Shown: in pieces, positions 34,398 through 43,572 of the stretch | How positions within the stretch are numbered: the first letter of the stretch is position 1 | Layout: every line of letters starts with the position of its first letter | Assembly: GCA_900766815.1 (NCBI GenBank) | Contig: CAAFWV010000041.1 | Span: forward strand, 7,453 to 71,452 | From: Lachnospiraceae bacterium | GTDB lineage: Bacteria > Bacillota > Clostridia > Lachnospirales > Lachnospiraceae | Direction of reading: 5' to 3' | DNA: 64,000 nucleotides | Notes under the pieces: model-generated | What the model saw: only the letters and a program-made list of their open reading frames with translations | Databases searched by the model: none | What the model was told of the DNA's origin: nothing | Position numbers and translations under genes: made by a program

Positions 34398-35081
34398 ATG
34401 AAGGGTAATTCTCTAAAGGATGAAATCAAGATATCCAGAATGGAGGGGCTCGAGGGGAAATCAAACTGGTATAAATTCAAATACTATGTATATTATTATA
34501 AGATTCCGGTGATTGTAGGAATAGCAATACTTATCTTCCTGATATCACTGGTTCATTCCATTGTTACTGCCAAGGATACAGTCTTGTCCGTAGCCTTGCT
34601 CAATGCCAATCAGGAGGTGGAATATTCACCTTTTATTGATGAATATTTTGCCACAACCGATTATGATGCGAAGAAGACGGAGATGATGATAGATGCAAGC
34701 TATTGCTTCTATGATAATTATTCCAATTATCAGAATGAGCAGCGCTTCTTCGTAGCCACCGCTGCTGAGCAGATAGATGTGGTTATCGGTTCTAAGGAAA
34801 TATTCGAGCAGTACGCAGACATGGGATATTTCATTGACCTGTCTGCACTGATGGATGCGGAAACCTATGCCCAATATTCTGACAGGGCTCATACAACCTC
34901 TCTTACTGAGGAATATGGCGGTAATACTGAGGTGTCGGGTCTTGACATCACGGACTGGGATTCGATAAGAAAGCTTAAGTGGTATGAAGGAAGTGAGGAG
35001 CCTGTATACATAGGTATTGTATGTGAGAGCAGGAATAAGGAGCAGGCAATAGACTTCATTAATTATCTTAACAGGTATTGA
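34398..35081 (+). CDS. Single-pass membrane protein with external domain, unknown
   Basis: 227 residues: a basic cytosolic N-terminus of about 35 residues (WYKFKYYVYYYKIPV), one membrane helix (about residues 36-56), then an outer domain. That domain contains a string reminiscent of solute-binding folds (QIDVVIGSKEIFEQYADMGYFIDL and VYIGIVCESRNKEQAIDFINYL). Similar small proteins are common in Lachnospiraceae but I know no function. It lies 58 bases after the ANTAR gene and could be the end of that operon. Nothing catalytic is visible. Confidence 0.7.
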   Translation: MKGNSLKDEIKISRMEGLEGKSNWYKFKYYVYYYKIPVIVGIAILIFLISLVHSIVTAKDTVLSVALLNANQEVEYSPFIDEYFATTDYDAKKTEMMIDASYCFYDNYSNYQNEQRFFVATAAEQIDVVIGSKEIFEQYADMGYFIDLSALMDAETYAQYSDRAHTTSLTEEYGGNTEVSGLDITDWDSIRKLKWYEGSEEPVYIGIVCESRNKEQAIDFINYLNRY

Positions 35082-35165
35082 TTAGGTCAGTACCACGCGC
35101 TTTTGCCCCTAAGGAATTAATACTGCCAAATTCAGCTCATACTACAATATATTCTGAAAAATCAC

Positions 35166-35194
35166 TTGAATATTACTATTTATTGTAATAGAAT
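35166..35194 (+). promoter_or_regulatory. Promoter with internal palindrome before a small membrane-protein gene
   Basis: TTGAAT (35166-35171), 17 bases, TAGAAT (35189-35194). The inverted pair TATTAC (35171-35176)/GTAATA (35185-35190) fills the spacer and could be a repressor site. Confidence 0.5.
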
Positions 35195-35217
35195 AGGCTA
35201 AACATACGGAGGATGAC

Positions 35218-35718
35218 ATGAACGAACATATAGAATTTCTTGTAAAAGTTAAGCAGAGAACACTCTTGGTTGTAGTGAAAATTGTTCTTTGGATTCTGAC
35301 GGTACTCGGAGTGCTGTTGACATTTACGGGAATCTTAAGTATTTTTCCGTTAATCTTTGCCGTTATCACCGGTCTGTGCGCTAATCTATGCGGCCTTCGT
35401 GCTGATATCGAATACGAATATACCCTTACAGATAAGGAAATTGATATTGATGTAATCTATGCCAAGCAGTCAAGGAAGCACCTTGTTACGCTCGACCTTG
35501 AGAAGATGGAGATTATGGCGCCTGTTGAGAGCCCGAGGCTTCATGGCTACAAGAGCCGTGCAGCCAAGATTAAAGACTTCAGCTCTAAGATGGCTAACCC
35601 GGTAAATCCAATCTGTGAGATGTATTATGACGGCAATAAATGCTTCAGAATTGAGCCCGATGAGAGACTCTTCAAGGCAATAAAGGATGTGGCACCATTC
35701 AAGGTATATACAGATTAA
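35218..35718 (+). CDS. Small membrane protein, possibly DUF6106
   Basis: 166 residues: a short basic N-terminus (NEHIEFLVKVKQRT), two adjacent hydrophobic helices (about residues 17-60), then a cytosolic beta-rich domain of about 100 residues with EYEYTLTDKEIDIDVIYAKQSRK. It resembles the DUF6106 family in layout, but this is memory-based and tentative. It has a dedicated promoter with an internal palindrome and the ribosome site CGGAGG. guaB follows after 40 bases with its own ribosome site. Confidence 0.7.
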   Translation: MNEHIEFLVKVKQRTLLVVVKIVLWILTVLGVLLTFTGILSIFPLIFAVITGLCANLCGLRADIEYEYTLTDKEIDIDVIYAKQSRKHLVTLDLEKMEIMAPVESPRLHGYKSRAAKIKDFSSKMANPVNPICEMYYDGNKCFRIEPDERLFKAIKDVAPFKVYTD

Positions 35719-35749
35719 TATTAAGGTAACAATTAAATTCATATATTAG

Positions 35750-37216
<1,467 letters not shown>

Positions 37217-37221
37217 TAACA

Positions 37222-38445
37222 ATGCATAGAATAATATCAAGTCTCCTTGAGACAGATGCATACAAGTTCTCCATGGGTCAGACCATATATCATCAGTTCA
37301 GTGATTATAAGACCACCTGGAGCTTCAAGTGCAGAAATACAGATGTACATTTTACTCCCGAGATGGTGGATGAGATTAAGAATCAGATTAAGCTATACTG
37401 TGAACTCCGCTTCACGGAGGATGAGCTTGCCTATCTTGATAACATTAAATGGATTAAGGGCTCCTATGTCGATTTTCTGAGACTGTGGAAGCCCAGATAT
37501 GAGGATTTCACCTTCGGTACGGATGCAGAGTGCGGACTGACCATTGAGACAGTGGGAACCTGGCTCAACACTTCGATGTATGAGATACCGGTTCTTGCCA
37601 TCGTCAATGAAGTCTACTTCAGAATGGCCTACGATTATGATAAGCTGCTGTCTTCCTTTAAGGAGAGACTGGATGAGAAAATCGAGGGCATTAAGAACGG
37701 CACCTATGAGCTGGGTAATTATTCGGAGTTTGGCTTAAGAAGAAGACTTTCGGCTGAGGCACAGGAGCTTGCGGTAAGAGAGCTTATGAAGGTAAAAGTG
37801 CCCGGTACTAACCTTGTCGGTACAAGTAATGTATATCTGGCAAGGAAGTGTGGAATCACTCCGGTCGGAACCATGGCTCATGAATGGATCATGTGTATAG
37901 GTCAGGGCAATCATAAGCATAATCCTGCCTTCTCCAACTGGTATGCATTGGATGCATGGGTTAAGGAGTATGGTGTCCTGAACGGAACGGCACTAACCGA
38001 TACAATTACGACGGACTGCTTCCTTCAGGACTTCCAGCTTACTTATGCAACGCTGTTTAGCGGTGTAAGACATGACTCCGGAGATCCCTTTGAGTGGGGT
38101 GAGAAGATGATTAAGCATTATGAGTCCCTGGAAATAGATCCCAAGACCAAGACTCTGCTGTTCTCCGATTCGCTTGACTTTGAGAGAGCTACTGCAATCA
38201 ACAGACATTTCAAGGGCAGGGTTAAGCCTGCTTTCGGAATAGGTACATTTATTGCCAATGACACCAGCGTTGAGGCTCTCAATATTGTAATGAAGACTAC
38301 ACGCTGTAACGGAATGGATGTTGCCAAGCTCTCGGATGTTGAAGGTAAGGGAATGTGCAAGAATCCGGAATATATTCATTATCTCAAGCGCTGTATCGAA
38401 TGGCGCATGGACCATACCATGGGTAACAATTCACTCAGGGTGTGA
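37222..38445 (+). CDS. pncB: Nicotinate phosphoribosyltransferase
   Basis: 407 residues of the NAPRTase family: LLETDAYKFSMGQTIY at the N-terminus, the phosphorylatable His in GTMAHEW and the substrate-binding GVRHDSGDPFEWGEK. It converts nicotinate and PRPP to nicotinate mononucleotide, the entry to Preiss-Handler NAD salvage. The reading begins at ATG 37222, six bases after guaB, without a strong ribosome site, which suggests translational coupling. A strong terminator ends the unit. With nadE in the same window the cell can salvage nicotinate; nadD is not seen. Confidence 0.94.
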   Translation: MHRIISSLLETDAYKFSMGQTIYHQFSDYKTTWSFKCRNTDVHFTPEMVDEIKNQIKLYCELRFTEDELAYLDNIKWIKGSYVDFLRLWKPRYEDFTFGTDAECGLTIETVGTWLNTSMYEIPVLAIVNEVYFRMAYDYDKLLSSFKERLDEKIEGIKNGTYELGNYSEFGLRRRLSAEAQELAVRELMKVKVPGTNLVGTSNVYLARKCGITPVGTMAHEWIMCIGQGNHKHNPAFSNWYALDAWVKEYGVLNGTALTDTITTDCFLQDFQLTYATLFSGVRHDSGDPFEWGEKMIKHYESLEIDPKTKTLLFSDSLDFERATAINRHFKGRVKPAFGIGTFIANDTSVEALNIVMKTTRCNGMDVAKLSDVEGKGMCKNPEYIHYLKRCIEWRMDHTMGNNSLRV

Positions 38446-38468
38446 TGAATACAAATAAAGCCTGACTC

Positions 38469-38498
38469 AGGAAGGATTGTTGCAATCCTTCCTGTTTT
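38469..38498 (+). terminator. Terminator after guaB-pncB
   Basis: AGGAAGGATTG (38469-38479) pairs perfectly with CAATCCTTCCT (38483-38493) around TTG, followed by GTTTTG. Confidence 0.85.
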
Positions 38499-38523
38499 GT
38501 TATATGGCAGGCGGAGGGACGAT

Positions 38524-39351
38524 ATGGGAAGTAATGGAGCTAATATGGAATTCAGGAATACCTATACTATTAATAACCTTGATTTGAAGCAGATAGCAGA
38601 GAGCGGACAGTGCTTTAGATGGGTAGAGACAGAAGAGAATACCTATCTTATTCCGGGTGAGAGCTATGCCTGCAGGGACAGGGAACCGTTGCTGATAAGA
38701 CAAAGCGGTGATAGCTTCAGCGTATCCTGCAGTGATGAGGAGTGGGATTCATACTGGAAGGGATATTTTGATCTTGATACCGATTATGAAGCTATAGGAA
38801 AACTGATAATGAATTCGGGCGATGATCATGTGAAGGAATGCTATGAGCTTGGAAGCGGCATCAGAATACTTAAGCAGGACCTATGGGAGATGATAATCAC
38901 CTTCTTAATCTCACAGAATAATAATATTGGCAGAATTACAGGTTCGGTTCGAAAATTATGTAATATCTGCGGCCACTTCCCATATCCCGGAGATATTGAT
39001 ACAGCCTGCCTGGAGAATAAGGAGCTTGGACTCGGATACAGGGTAAAATTCCTGCAGGATATGTTTGTCTACGGGCAGGAGCATCCTGAGTTGTTAGCGC
39101 TTCTTCCAAAGCTGAGCTATGCTGAGGCTATGGAGGAGCTTGTCAGGATTAACGGGATAGGGCCTAAGGTAGCTAATTGTGTATGCCTCTTCGGACTTCA
39201 TCACGTAGAGGCCTTCCCCATTGATACGCATGTGAGACAGCTGCTTGATAAGTATTATCCTGATGGCTTTGACTATGAATACTATGGTGGAAATGCAGGA
39301 ATAATCCAGCAGTATCTGTTCTATTATGAGCTGAAGCATAAGGGTAAATGA
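38524..39351 (+). CDS. OGG1-type 8-oxoguanine DNA glycosylase
   Basis: 275 residues. The N-terminal beta domain (LDLKQIAESGQCFRW) matches OGG_N. The helix-hairpin-helix/GPD core shows RINGIGPKVANCVCLFGL, where the Lys is the Schiff-base nucleophile, and FPIDTHVRQ with the catalytic Asp. Such enzymes excise oxidised guanine and may also nick the abasic site. ATG 38524 has GGAGGG upstream; the longer in-frame TTG lies in the preceding terminator T tract. It is monocistronic between a terminator and the promoter of the next gene. Confidence 0.88.
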   Translation: MGSNGANMEFRNTYTINNLDLKQIAESGQCFRWVETEENTYLIPGESYACRDREPLLIRQSGDSFSVSCSDEEWDSYWKGYFDLDTDYEAIGKLIMNSGDDHVKECYELGSGIRILKQDLWEMIITFLISQNNNIGRITGSVRKLCNICGHFPYPGDIDTACLENKELGLGYRVKFLQDMFVYGQEHPELLALLPKLSYAEAMEELVRINGIGPKVANCVCLFGLHHVEAFPIDTHVRQLLDKYYPDGFDYEYYGGNAGIIQQYLFYYELKHKGK

Positions 39352-39397
39352 GATACGAACCACCATTCGGACCAGGTTTATTTTGGGGTGTCTGTAT

Positions 39398-39405
39398 GGT
39401 ATAAT
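39398..39405 (+). promoter_or_regulatory. Extended -10 promoter of the beta-CASP/thyA unit
   Basis: TATAAT (39400-39405) is preceded by TGG, giving an extended -10 (TGnTATAAT). The -35 is poor (TTTATT, 39377-39382). The following leader (39412-39460) is unusually rich in GGCGC repeats able to pair with GCGCC. Confidence 0.6.
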
Positions 39406-39480
39406 TATCTGTAGGTTTTGGGCGCGGATTGGGGCGCCTGTAAGCGTTGGCGCAAGTGTGATTGGGGAAAAGGAGACAGC

Positions 39481-41088
39481 ATGAAATTAATGTTTATCGG
39501 AGCTGCTCATGAGGTTACGGGCAGTTGTCATTATCTTAACGCATGTGGTAAACACATACTGGTTGATTACGGTATGGAGCAGGGTGTGAATCTGTATGAG
39601 AATGCAGCGTTGCCTGTGGAGGCACCTCTTATCGATTATGTTCTTCTTACACATGCTCATGTGGATCATTCCGGTATGCTTCCGCTTCTGTATGCCAAGG
39701 GCTTCAGAGGTAAGGTATATACGACCAAGGCAAGCGCTGATTTGTGTGACATAATGCTTAGGGACTGTGCACATATCCAGATGCAGGAGGCTGAGTGGCA
39801 CAACAGGAAGGCCAAGAGAAGTGCATCCATGGCACTTAGCGAGCCACTCTACACCTTAGAGGATGCCGATGGCATAATTAAGAGACTGGTGCCCTGTGAA
39901 TATAACAGTGAGATAGAGCTGTGCGAGGGTATTAAGATTAGATTCACCGATGTTGGACATTTGCTTGGTTCGGCATCGATAGAGGTGTGGCTGACCGAGG
40001 AGGGCGTGACAAGGAAGCTGGTCTTCTCCGGTGATATCGGTAATAAGAGCCAGCCGCTACTGAGAGACCCGCAGTACGGACAGCCTGAGGCAGATTATCT
40101 TATCATGGAATCAACCTACGGAGACAGGGTTCATTCCACAACAAGACCTGATTATGTGAAGGAGCTTGCCGAGATAATTCAGACTACCTTCAACAGAGGC
40201 GGTAATGTGGTTATCCCCTCGTTCGCAGTAGGCCGTACCCAGGAGATGCTCTACTTTATCAGGCAGATTAAGCAGGATAATATGATTCAGGGCTTCCCTG
40301 ACTTTGAGGTCTATGTTGACAGCCCGCTTGCTGTTGAGGCCACAAGTATATTCCATAAGAATGAGCTCGAATGCTTCGATGAGGATGCAATGACTCTTGT
40401 GAAGAAGGGAATTAATCCTATTTCCTTCCCGGGACTTAAGCTCAGCATTACGTCAGATGAATCCAAGGCAATCAATATGGATATGTCGCCTAAGGTCATT
40501 CTTTCGGCGTCAGGCATGTGTGAGGCGGGTCGTATCAGACATCATCTGAAGCATAATCTATGGAGACCCGAGTGTACGGTACTCTTCGTTGGATATCAGG
40601 CAGTAGGAACTCTGGGTCGTGCCATTATTGATGGTACAAGTGAGGTTAAGCTCTTTGGTGAGACAATTGAGATAAGGGCTGATATAAGGACTCTTGCAGG
40701 TATATCCGGACATGCAGATATGGAAGGACTTAAGGAGTGGGCAAGCCATTACGGTCCTGCAACGAAGAAGGTATTCGTTGTCCATGGAGAGGATGAGGTA
40801 ACTGACAGCTTCGCAAGATTGCTTAATGATGAGCTTGATATGGATGCCTATGCCCCTTATAGCGGAACAAGATTCGATTTGATTAACGGAACCTTTGATT
40901 ATGAGGCTACACCTGTAAGACTTAATCCCGTCAAGAAGAAGAGCGGTGGAAGCGATGTATTCTCCAGACTCATGGGTGCAGGACAGAGACTTATCGGAAT
41001 AATTAAGAAGAACGAGGGAGGGGCCAACAAGGACCTTGCCAAGTTCGCAGACCAGATCAATTCACTTTGTGATAAGTGGGACAGATAG
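39481..41088 (+). CDS. Beta-CASP metallo-beta-lactamase-fold RNase
   Basis: 535 residues. The N-terminal metallo-beta-lactamase fold has the zinc motif LTHAHVDHSG. The beta-CASP insert (YVDSPLAVEAT, ILSASGMCEAGRIRHHL) and the C-terminal RNA-specificity segment (AGISGHADMEGLKEW, VVHGE) follow. Family members (YSH1/RNase-J-like) cut or degrade RNA in the cytoplasm. ATG 39481 is preceded by AAAAGGAG, so the in-frame upstream TTG (39418) is rejected. It heads a run of same-strand genes thyA, folA and the SbcDC-like pair, with gaps of 10 to 25 bases. Confidence 0.88.
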   Translation: MKLMFIGAAHEVTGSCHYLNACGKHILVDYGMEQGVNLYENAALPVEAPLIDYVLLTHAHVDHSGMLPLLYAKGFRGKVYTTKASADLCDIMLRDCAHIQMQEAEWHNRKAKRSASMALSEPLYTLEDADGIIKRLVPCEYNSEIELCEGIKIRFTDVGHLLGSASIEVWLTEEGVTRKLVFSGDIGNKSQPLLRDPQYGQPEADYLIMESTYGDRVHSTTRPDYVKELAEIIQTTFNRGGNVVIPSFAVGRTQEMLYFIRQIKQDNMIQGFPDFEVYVDSPLAVEATSIFHKNELECFDEDAMTLVKKGINPISFPGLKLSITSDESKAINMDMSPKVILSASGMCEAGRIRHHLKHNLWRPECTVLFVGYQAVGTLGRAIIDGTSEVKLFGETIEIRADIRTLAGISGHADMEGLKEWASHYGPATKKVFVVHGEDEVTDSFARLLNDELDMDAYAPYSGTRFDLINGTFDYEATPVRLNPVKKKSGGSDVFSRLMGAGQRLIGIIKKNEGGANKDLAKFADQINSLCDKWDR

Positions 41089-41098
41089 TGAGGTAATT

Positions 41099-41947
41099 AT
41101 GAGCTACGCAGACAGAGTATTCGTAGATATGTGCAAGGACATACTTGAGAATGGCACAAGCACAGAGGGTGAGAAGGTAAGACCGCACTGGCCGGATGGA
41201 GAGAGTGCTTATACAATCAAGAAATTCGGTGTGGTAAACAGATATGACTTAAGTAAGGAATTCCCACTGCTTACACTTAGAAGAACAGCACTCAAATCTG
41301 CCACGGATGAAATGCTGTGGATATGGCAGAGGAAGTCTAATAATATCAATGACCTTTCATCACATATCTGGGATGAATGGGCAGATGAGGACGGTTCGAT
41401 AGGTAAGGCCTACGGATATCAGATGGGTGTTAAGCATAAATATAAAGAGGGTATGATGGACCAGGTAGACAGGGTTATCTACGACCTTAAGAATAATCCT
41501 TTTTCAAGAAGAATTCTTACCAATATTTATGTTCACAGTGACTTATCTGAGATGAATCTCTATCCCTGTGCTTACAGCATGACCTTCAATGTAACACAGA
41601 AGAAGGGTGAGGATAAGCTTACACTGAACGGTATTCTTAATCAGAGGTCGCAGGATATTCTGGCTGCCAATAACTGGAATGTGGTTCAGTATGCAGTACT
41701 TCTGCATATGCTCGCAAGAACCTGTGATATGAATGTGGGTGAGCTGGTACATGTTATAGCCGATGCCCATATCTATGACAGACATATACCGATAATTAAG
41801 GAGCTTATTGAGAGACCTCAGTATGACGCACCGAAGTTTATCCTGAATCCCGATAAACATGATTTCTATGAATTTACCAAGGATGATGTATCGGTAGAGA
41901 ATTATATTACAGGAGAGCAGATAACGGATATTCCGATTGCTATTTAG
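41099..41947 (+). CDS. thyA: Thymidylate synthase, Bacillus ThyA/phi3T-like form
   Basis: 282 residues, a folate-dependent thymidylate synthase making dTMP from dUMP. The catalytic Cys sits in NLYPCAYSMTFNV. The usual PPCH is replaced by PCAY, as in the Bacillus subtilis ThyA/phage phi3T subgroup rather than the E. coli type. RSQDILAANNWNVVQYAVLLHMLA and HIYDRHIP are conserved. ATG 41099 follows GAGGTAAT, ten bases after the preceding stop. folA, which regenerates the dihydrofolate it produces, is next, a functional pair. Confidence 0.93.
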   Translation: MSYADRVFVDMCKDILENGTSTEGEKVRPHWPDGESAYTIKKFGVVNRYDLSKEFPLLTLRRTALKSATDEMLWIWQRKSNNINDLSSHIWDEWADEDGSIGKAYGYQMGVKHKYKEGMMDQVDRVIYDLKNNPFSRRILTNIYVHSDLSEMNLYPCAYSMTFNVTQKKGEDKLTLNGILNQRSQDILAANNWNVVQYAVLLHMLARTCDMNVGELVHVIADAHIYDRHIPIIKELIERPQYDAPKFILNPDKHDFYEFTKDDVSVENYITGEQITDIPIAI

Positions 41948-41971
41948 ATTTGATACAGGACTGGAGAGTGA

Positions 41972-42460
41972 ATGAACGCGATTGTTAACGTTGATAAGAA
42001 TTGGGGAATAGGTAATAAAGGAGAACTTTTAATCAGTATTCCTGCGGATATGAAGATGTTCCGTGAAGAGACTACCGGCAATGTAATAGTGCTTGGAAGG
42101 AAGACAATGGAGACCTTCCCGGGTGGAAGACCGCTTCCAAACAGGGATAATATTGTACTGTCCGGGAGGAGTGACCTTGAGATACCCGGAGCAACCGTAG
42201 TACATGATATAGAAGAGCTTATGGAGGTTCTGCGGCAGTATGACAGCAGCAGAGTATATGTAGTTGGCGGAGAGACTGTATATGAGCAGCTGCTTCCCTA
42301 TTGCGATACCGTTCATGTAACCAAGGTAGACAGGGCATATGAGGCTGATGCACATTTTCCTAACCTTGACCTGATGCCCGAATGGGAGATAACTGCCACA
42401 AGTGAGGAGCAGTGCTATTTCGATACAACCTACAGCTTTGTAAAGTATACAAGAAAGTAA
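41972..42460 (+). CDS. folA: Dihydrofolate reductase
   Basis: 162 residues. The substrate motifs NAIVNVDKNWGIGNKGELL and IPADMKMFREETTGNVIVLGRKTMETFPGGRPLPNR show the usual Trp, Phe and NADPH-contact residues. VYVVGGETVYEQLLPYCD is the second NADPH segment. It reduces dihydrofolate to tetrahydrofolate with NADPH. It lies 24 bases after thyA, and its product pool feeds that enzyme. The exonuclease gene begins 11 bases after its stop. Confidence 0.95.
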   Translation: MNAIVNVDKNWGIGNKGELLISIPADMKMFREETTGNVIVLGRKTMETFPGGRPLPNRDNIVLSGRSDLEIPGATVVHDIEELMEVLRQYDSSRVYVVGGETVYEQLLPYCDTVHVTKVDRAYEADAHFPNLDLMPEWEITATSEEQCYFDTTYSFVKYTRK

Positions 42461-42471
42461 ACCGGAGATTT

Positions 42472-43572
42472 ATGAAGATTATTCATTGTGCAGACTTACA
42501 TTTAGACAGCAGAATGACTTCCAATCTAAGCCCGGATAAGGCTAAGGAGAGGAAGAATGAAATATTGAACACCTTCGTCAATATGGTGGATTATGCTTCT
42601 GCCCATGAGGTGGATGCCATTATTATTGCGGGAGATATGTTTGATACCTCCAATATATCGGCATTAACGAGGAATACGGTTGAACGTACGATAAGAAGTC
42701 ATAAGGATATTGAGTTTTATTACCTGCTCGGTAATCATGACAGAGATAATTTCTTATCCGGTCTTGACAGCATACCTGATAACCTGTTCCTGTTCAAGGA
42801 CAGCTTCATAACCTACAATCCCAAGGGCAATCAGAATATTACAATAACCGGAATAGAGCTTAATTCTGAGAATAACAATGGTGTGGCTAATGGCCTGATA
42901 CTCAGTCCTTCGCGATTTAACATTGTTACGATGCACGGACAGGAGTCTGTGAGTATGGGCAGGGACAAGACCCAGATAGTGAATATCAGGGAGCTTAAGA
43001 ATAAGAATATTGATTATCTTGCACTTGGACATATTCACTATTACAAGGAGGAGAAGCTGGATGAGGGCGGTGTGTACTGCTACAGCGGCTGCCTTGAGGG
43101 AAGGGGCTTTGATGAGCCCGGAGACCATGGCTTTGTGCTTATAACCATTGATGAGGAAAAGAAGACATCAGTCAGGGAATTTGTTAAGTTTGCTGCAAGG
43201 GATATGGTTATTCTTAGTTGCGATATCACGGATTGTATGACTACGATGGAGGTCATTGACAGGATAGATGACAGTATTGCAGCCTCCTTAGTCAGGAGCA
43301 GGGATCTTGTGAAGATTGTTCTTAAGGGACAGACTGATGTGGAGGCTGAGCGTGATGTGAACTATATTGTCAAGCATTATGAAGACAGGTTCTATTTTGT
43401 TAAGGTCTATGATGAATCCTCACTTAAGATTAATATTGATGATTATCTTATGGATATGTCTCTTAAGGGTGAATATGTAAGAAGGATAATGGCTGCGACG
43501 GATATTTCCGAAGAGGATAAGAAAGCAATTGTGCAAATAGGTCTTCGTGCAATGTCAGGGGAGGAAATATAG
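42472..43572 (+). CDS. DNA repair exonuclease subunit, SbcD/YhaO-like
   Basis: 366 residues of the Mre11/SbcD metallophosphoesterase family. Metal-binding motifs are visible in order: HCADLHLD, IIAGDMFD, LLGNHDRD, TMHGQ and LGHIHYYK. It should nick or trim DNA ends together with an ATPase partner encoded immediately downstream. ATG 42472 has CCGGAG upstream. Its TAG stop directly abuts the TTG start of the partner gene, giving tight coupling and probably equimolar synthesis. Confidence 0.88.
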   Translation: MKIIHCADLHLDSRMTSNLSPDKAKERKNEILNTFVNMVDYASAHEVDAIIIAGDMFDTSNISALTRNTVERTIRSHKDIEFYYLLGNHDRDNFLSGLDSIPDNLFLFKDSFITYNPKGNQNITITGIELNSENNNGVANGLILSPSRFNIVTMHGQESVSMGRDKTQIVNIRELKNKNIDYLALGHIHYYKEEKLDEGGVYCYSGCLEGRGFDEPGDHGFVLITIDEEKKTSVREFVKFAARDMVILSCDITDCMTTMEVIDRIDDSIAASLVRSRDLVKIVLKGQTDVEAERDVNYIVKHYEDRFYFVKVYDESSLKINIDDYLMDMSLKGEYVRRIMAATDISEEDKKAIVQIGLRAMSGEEI

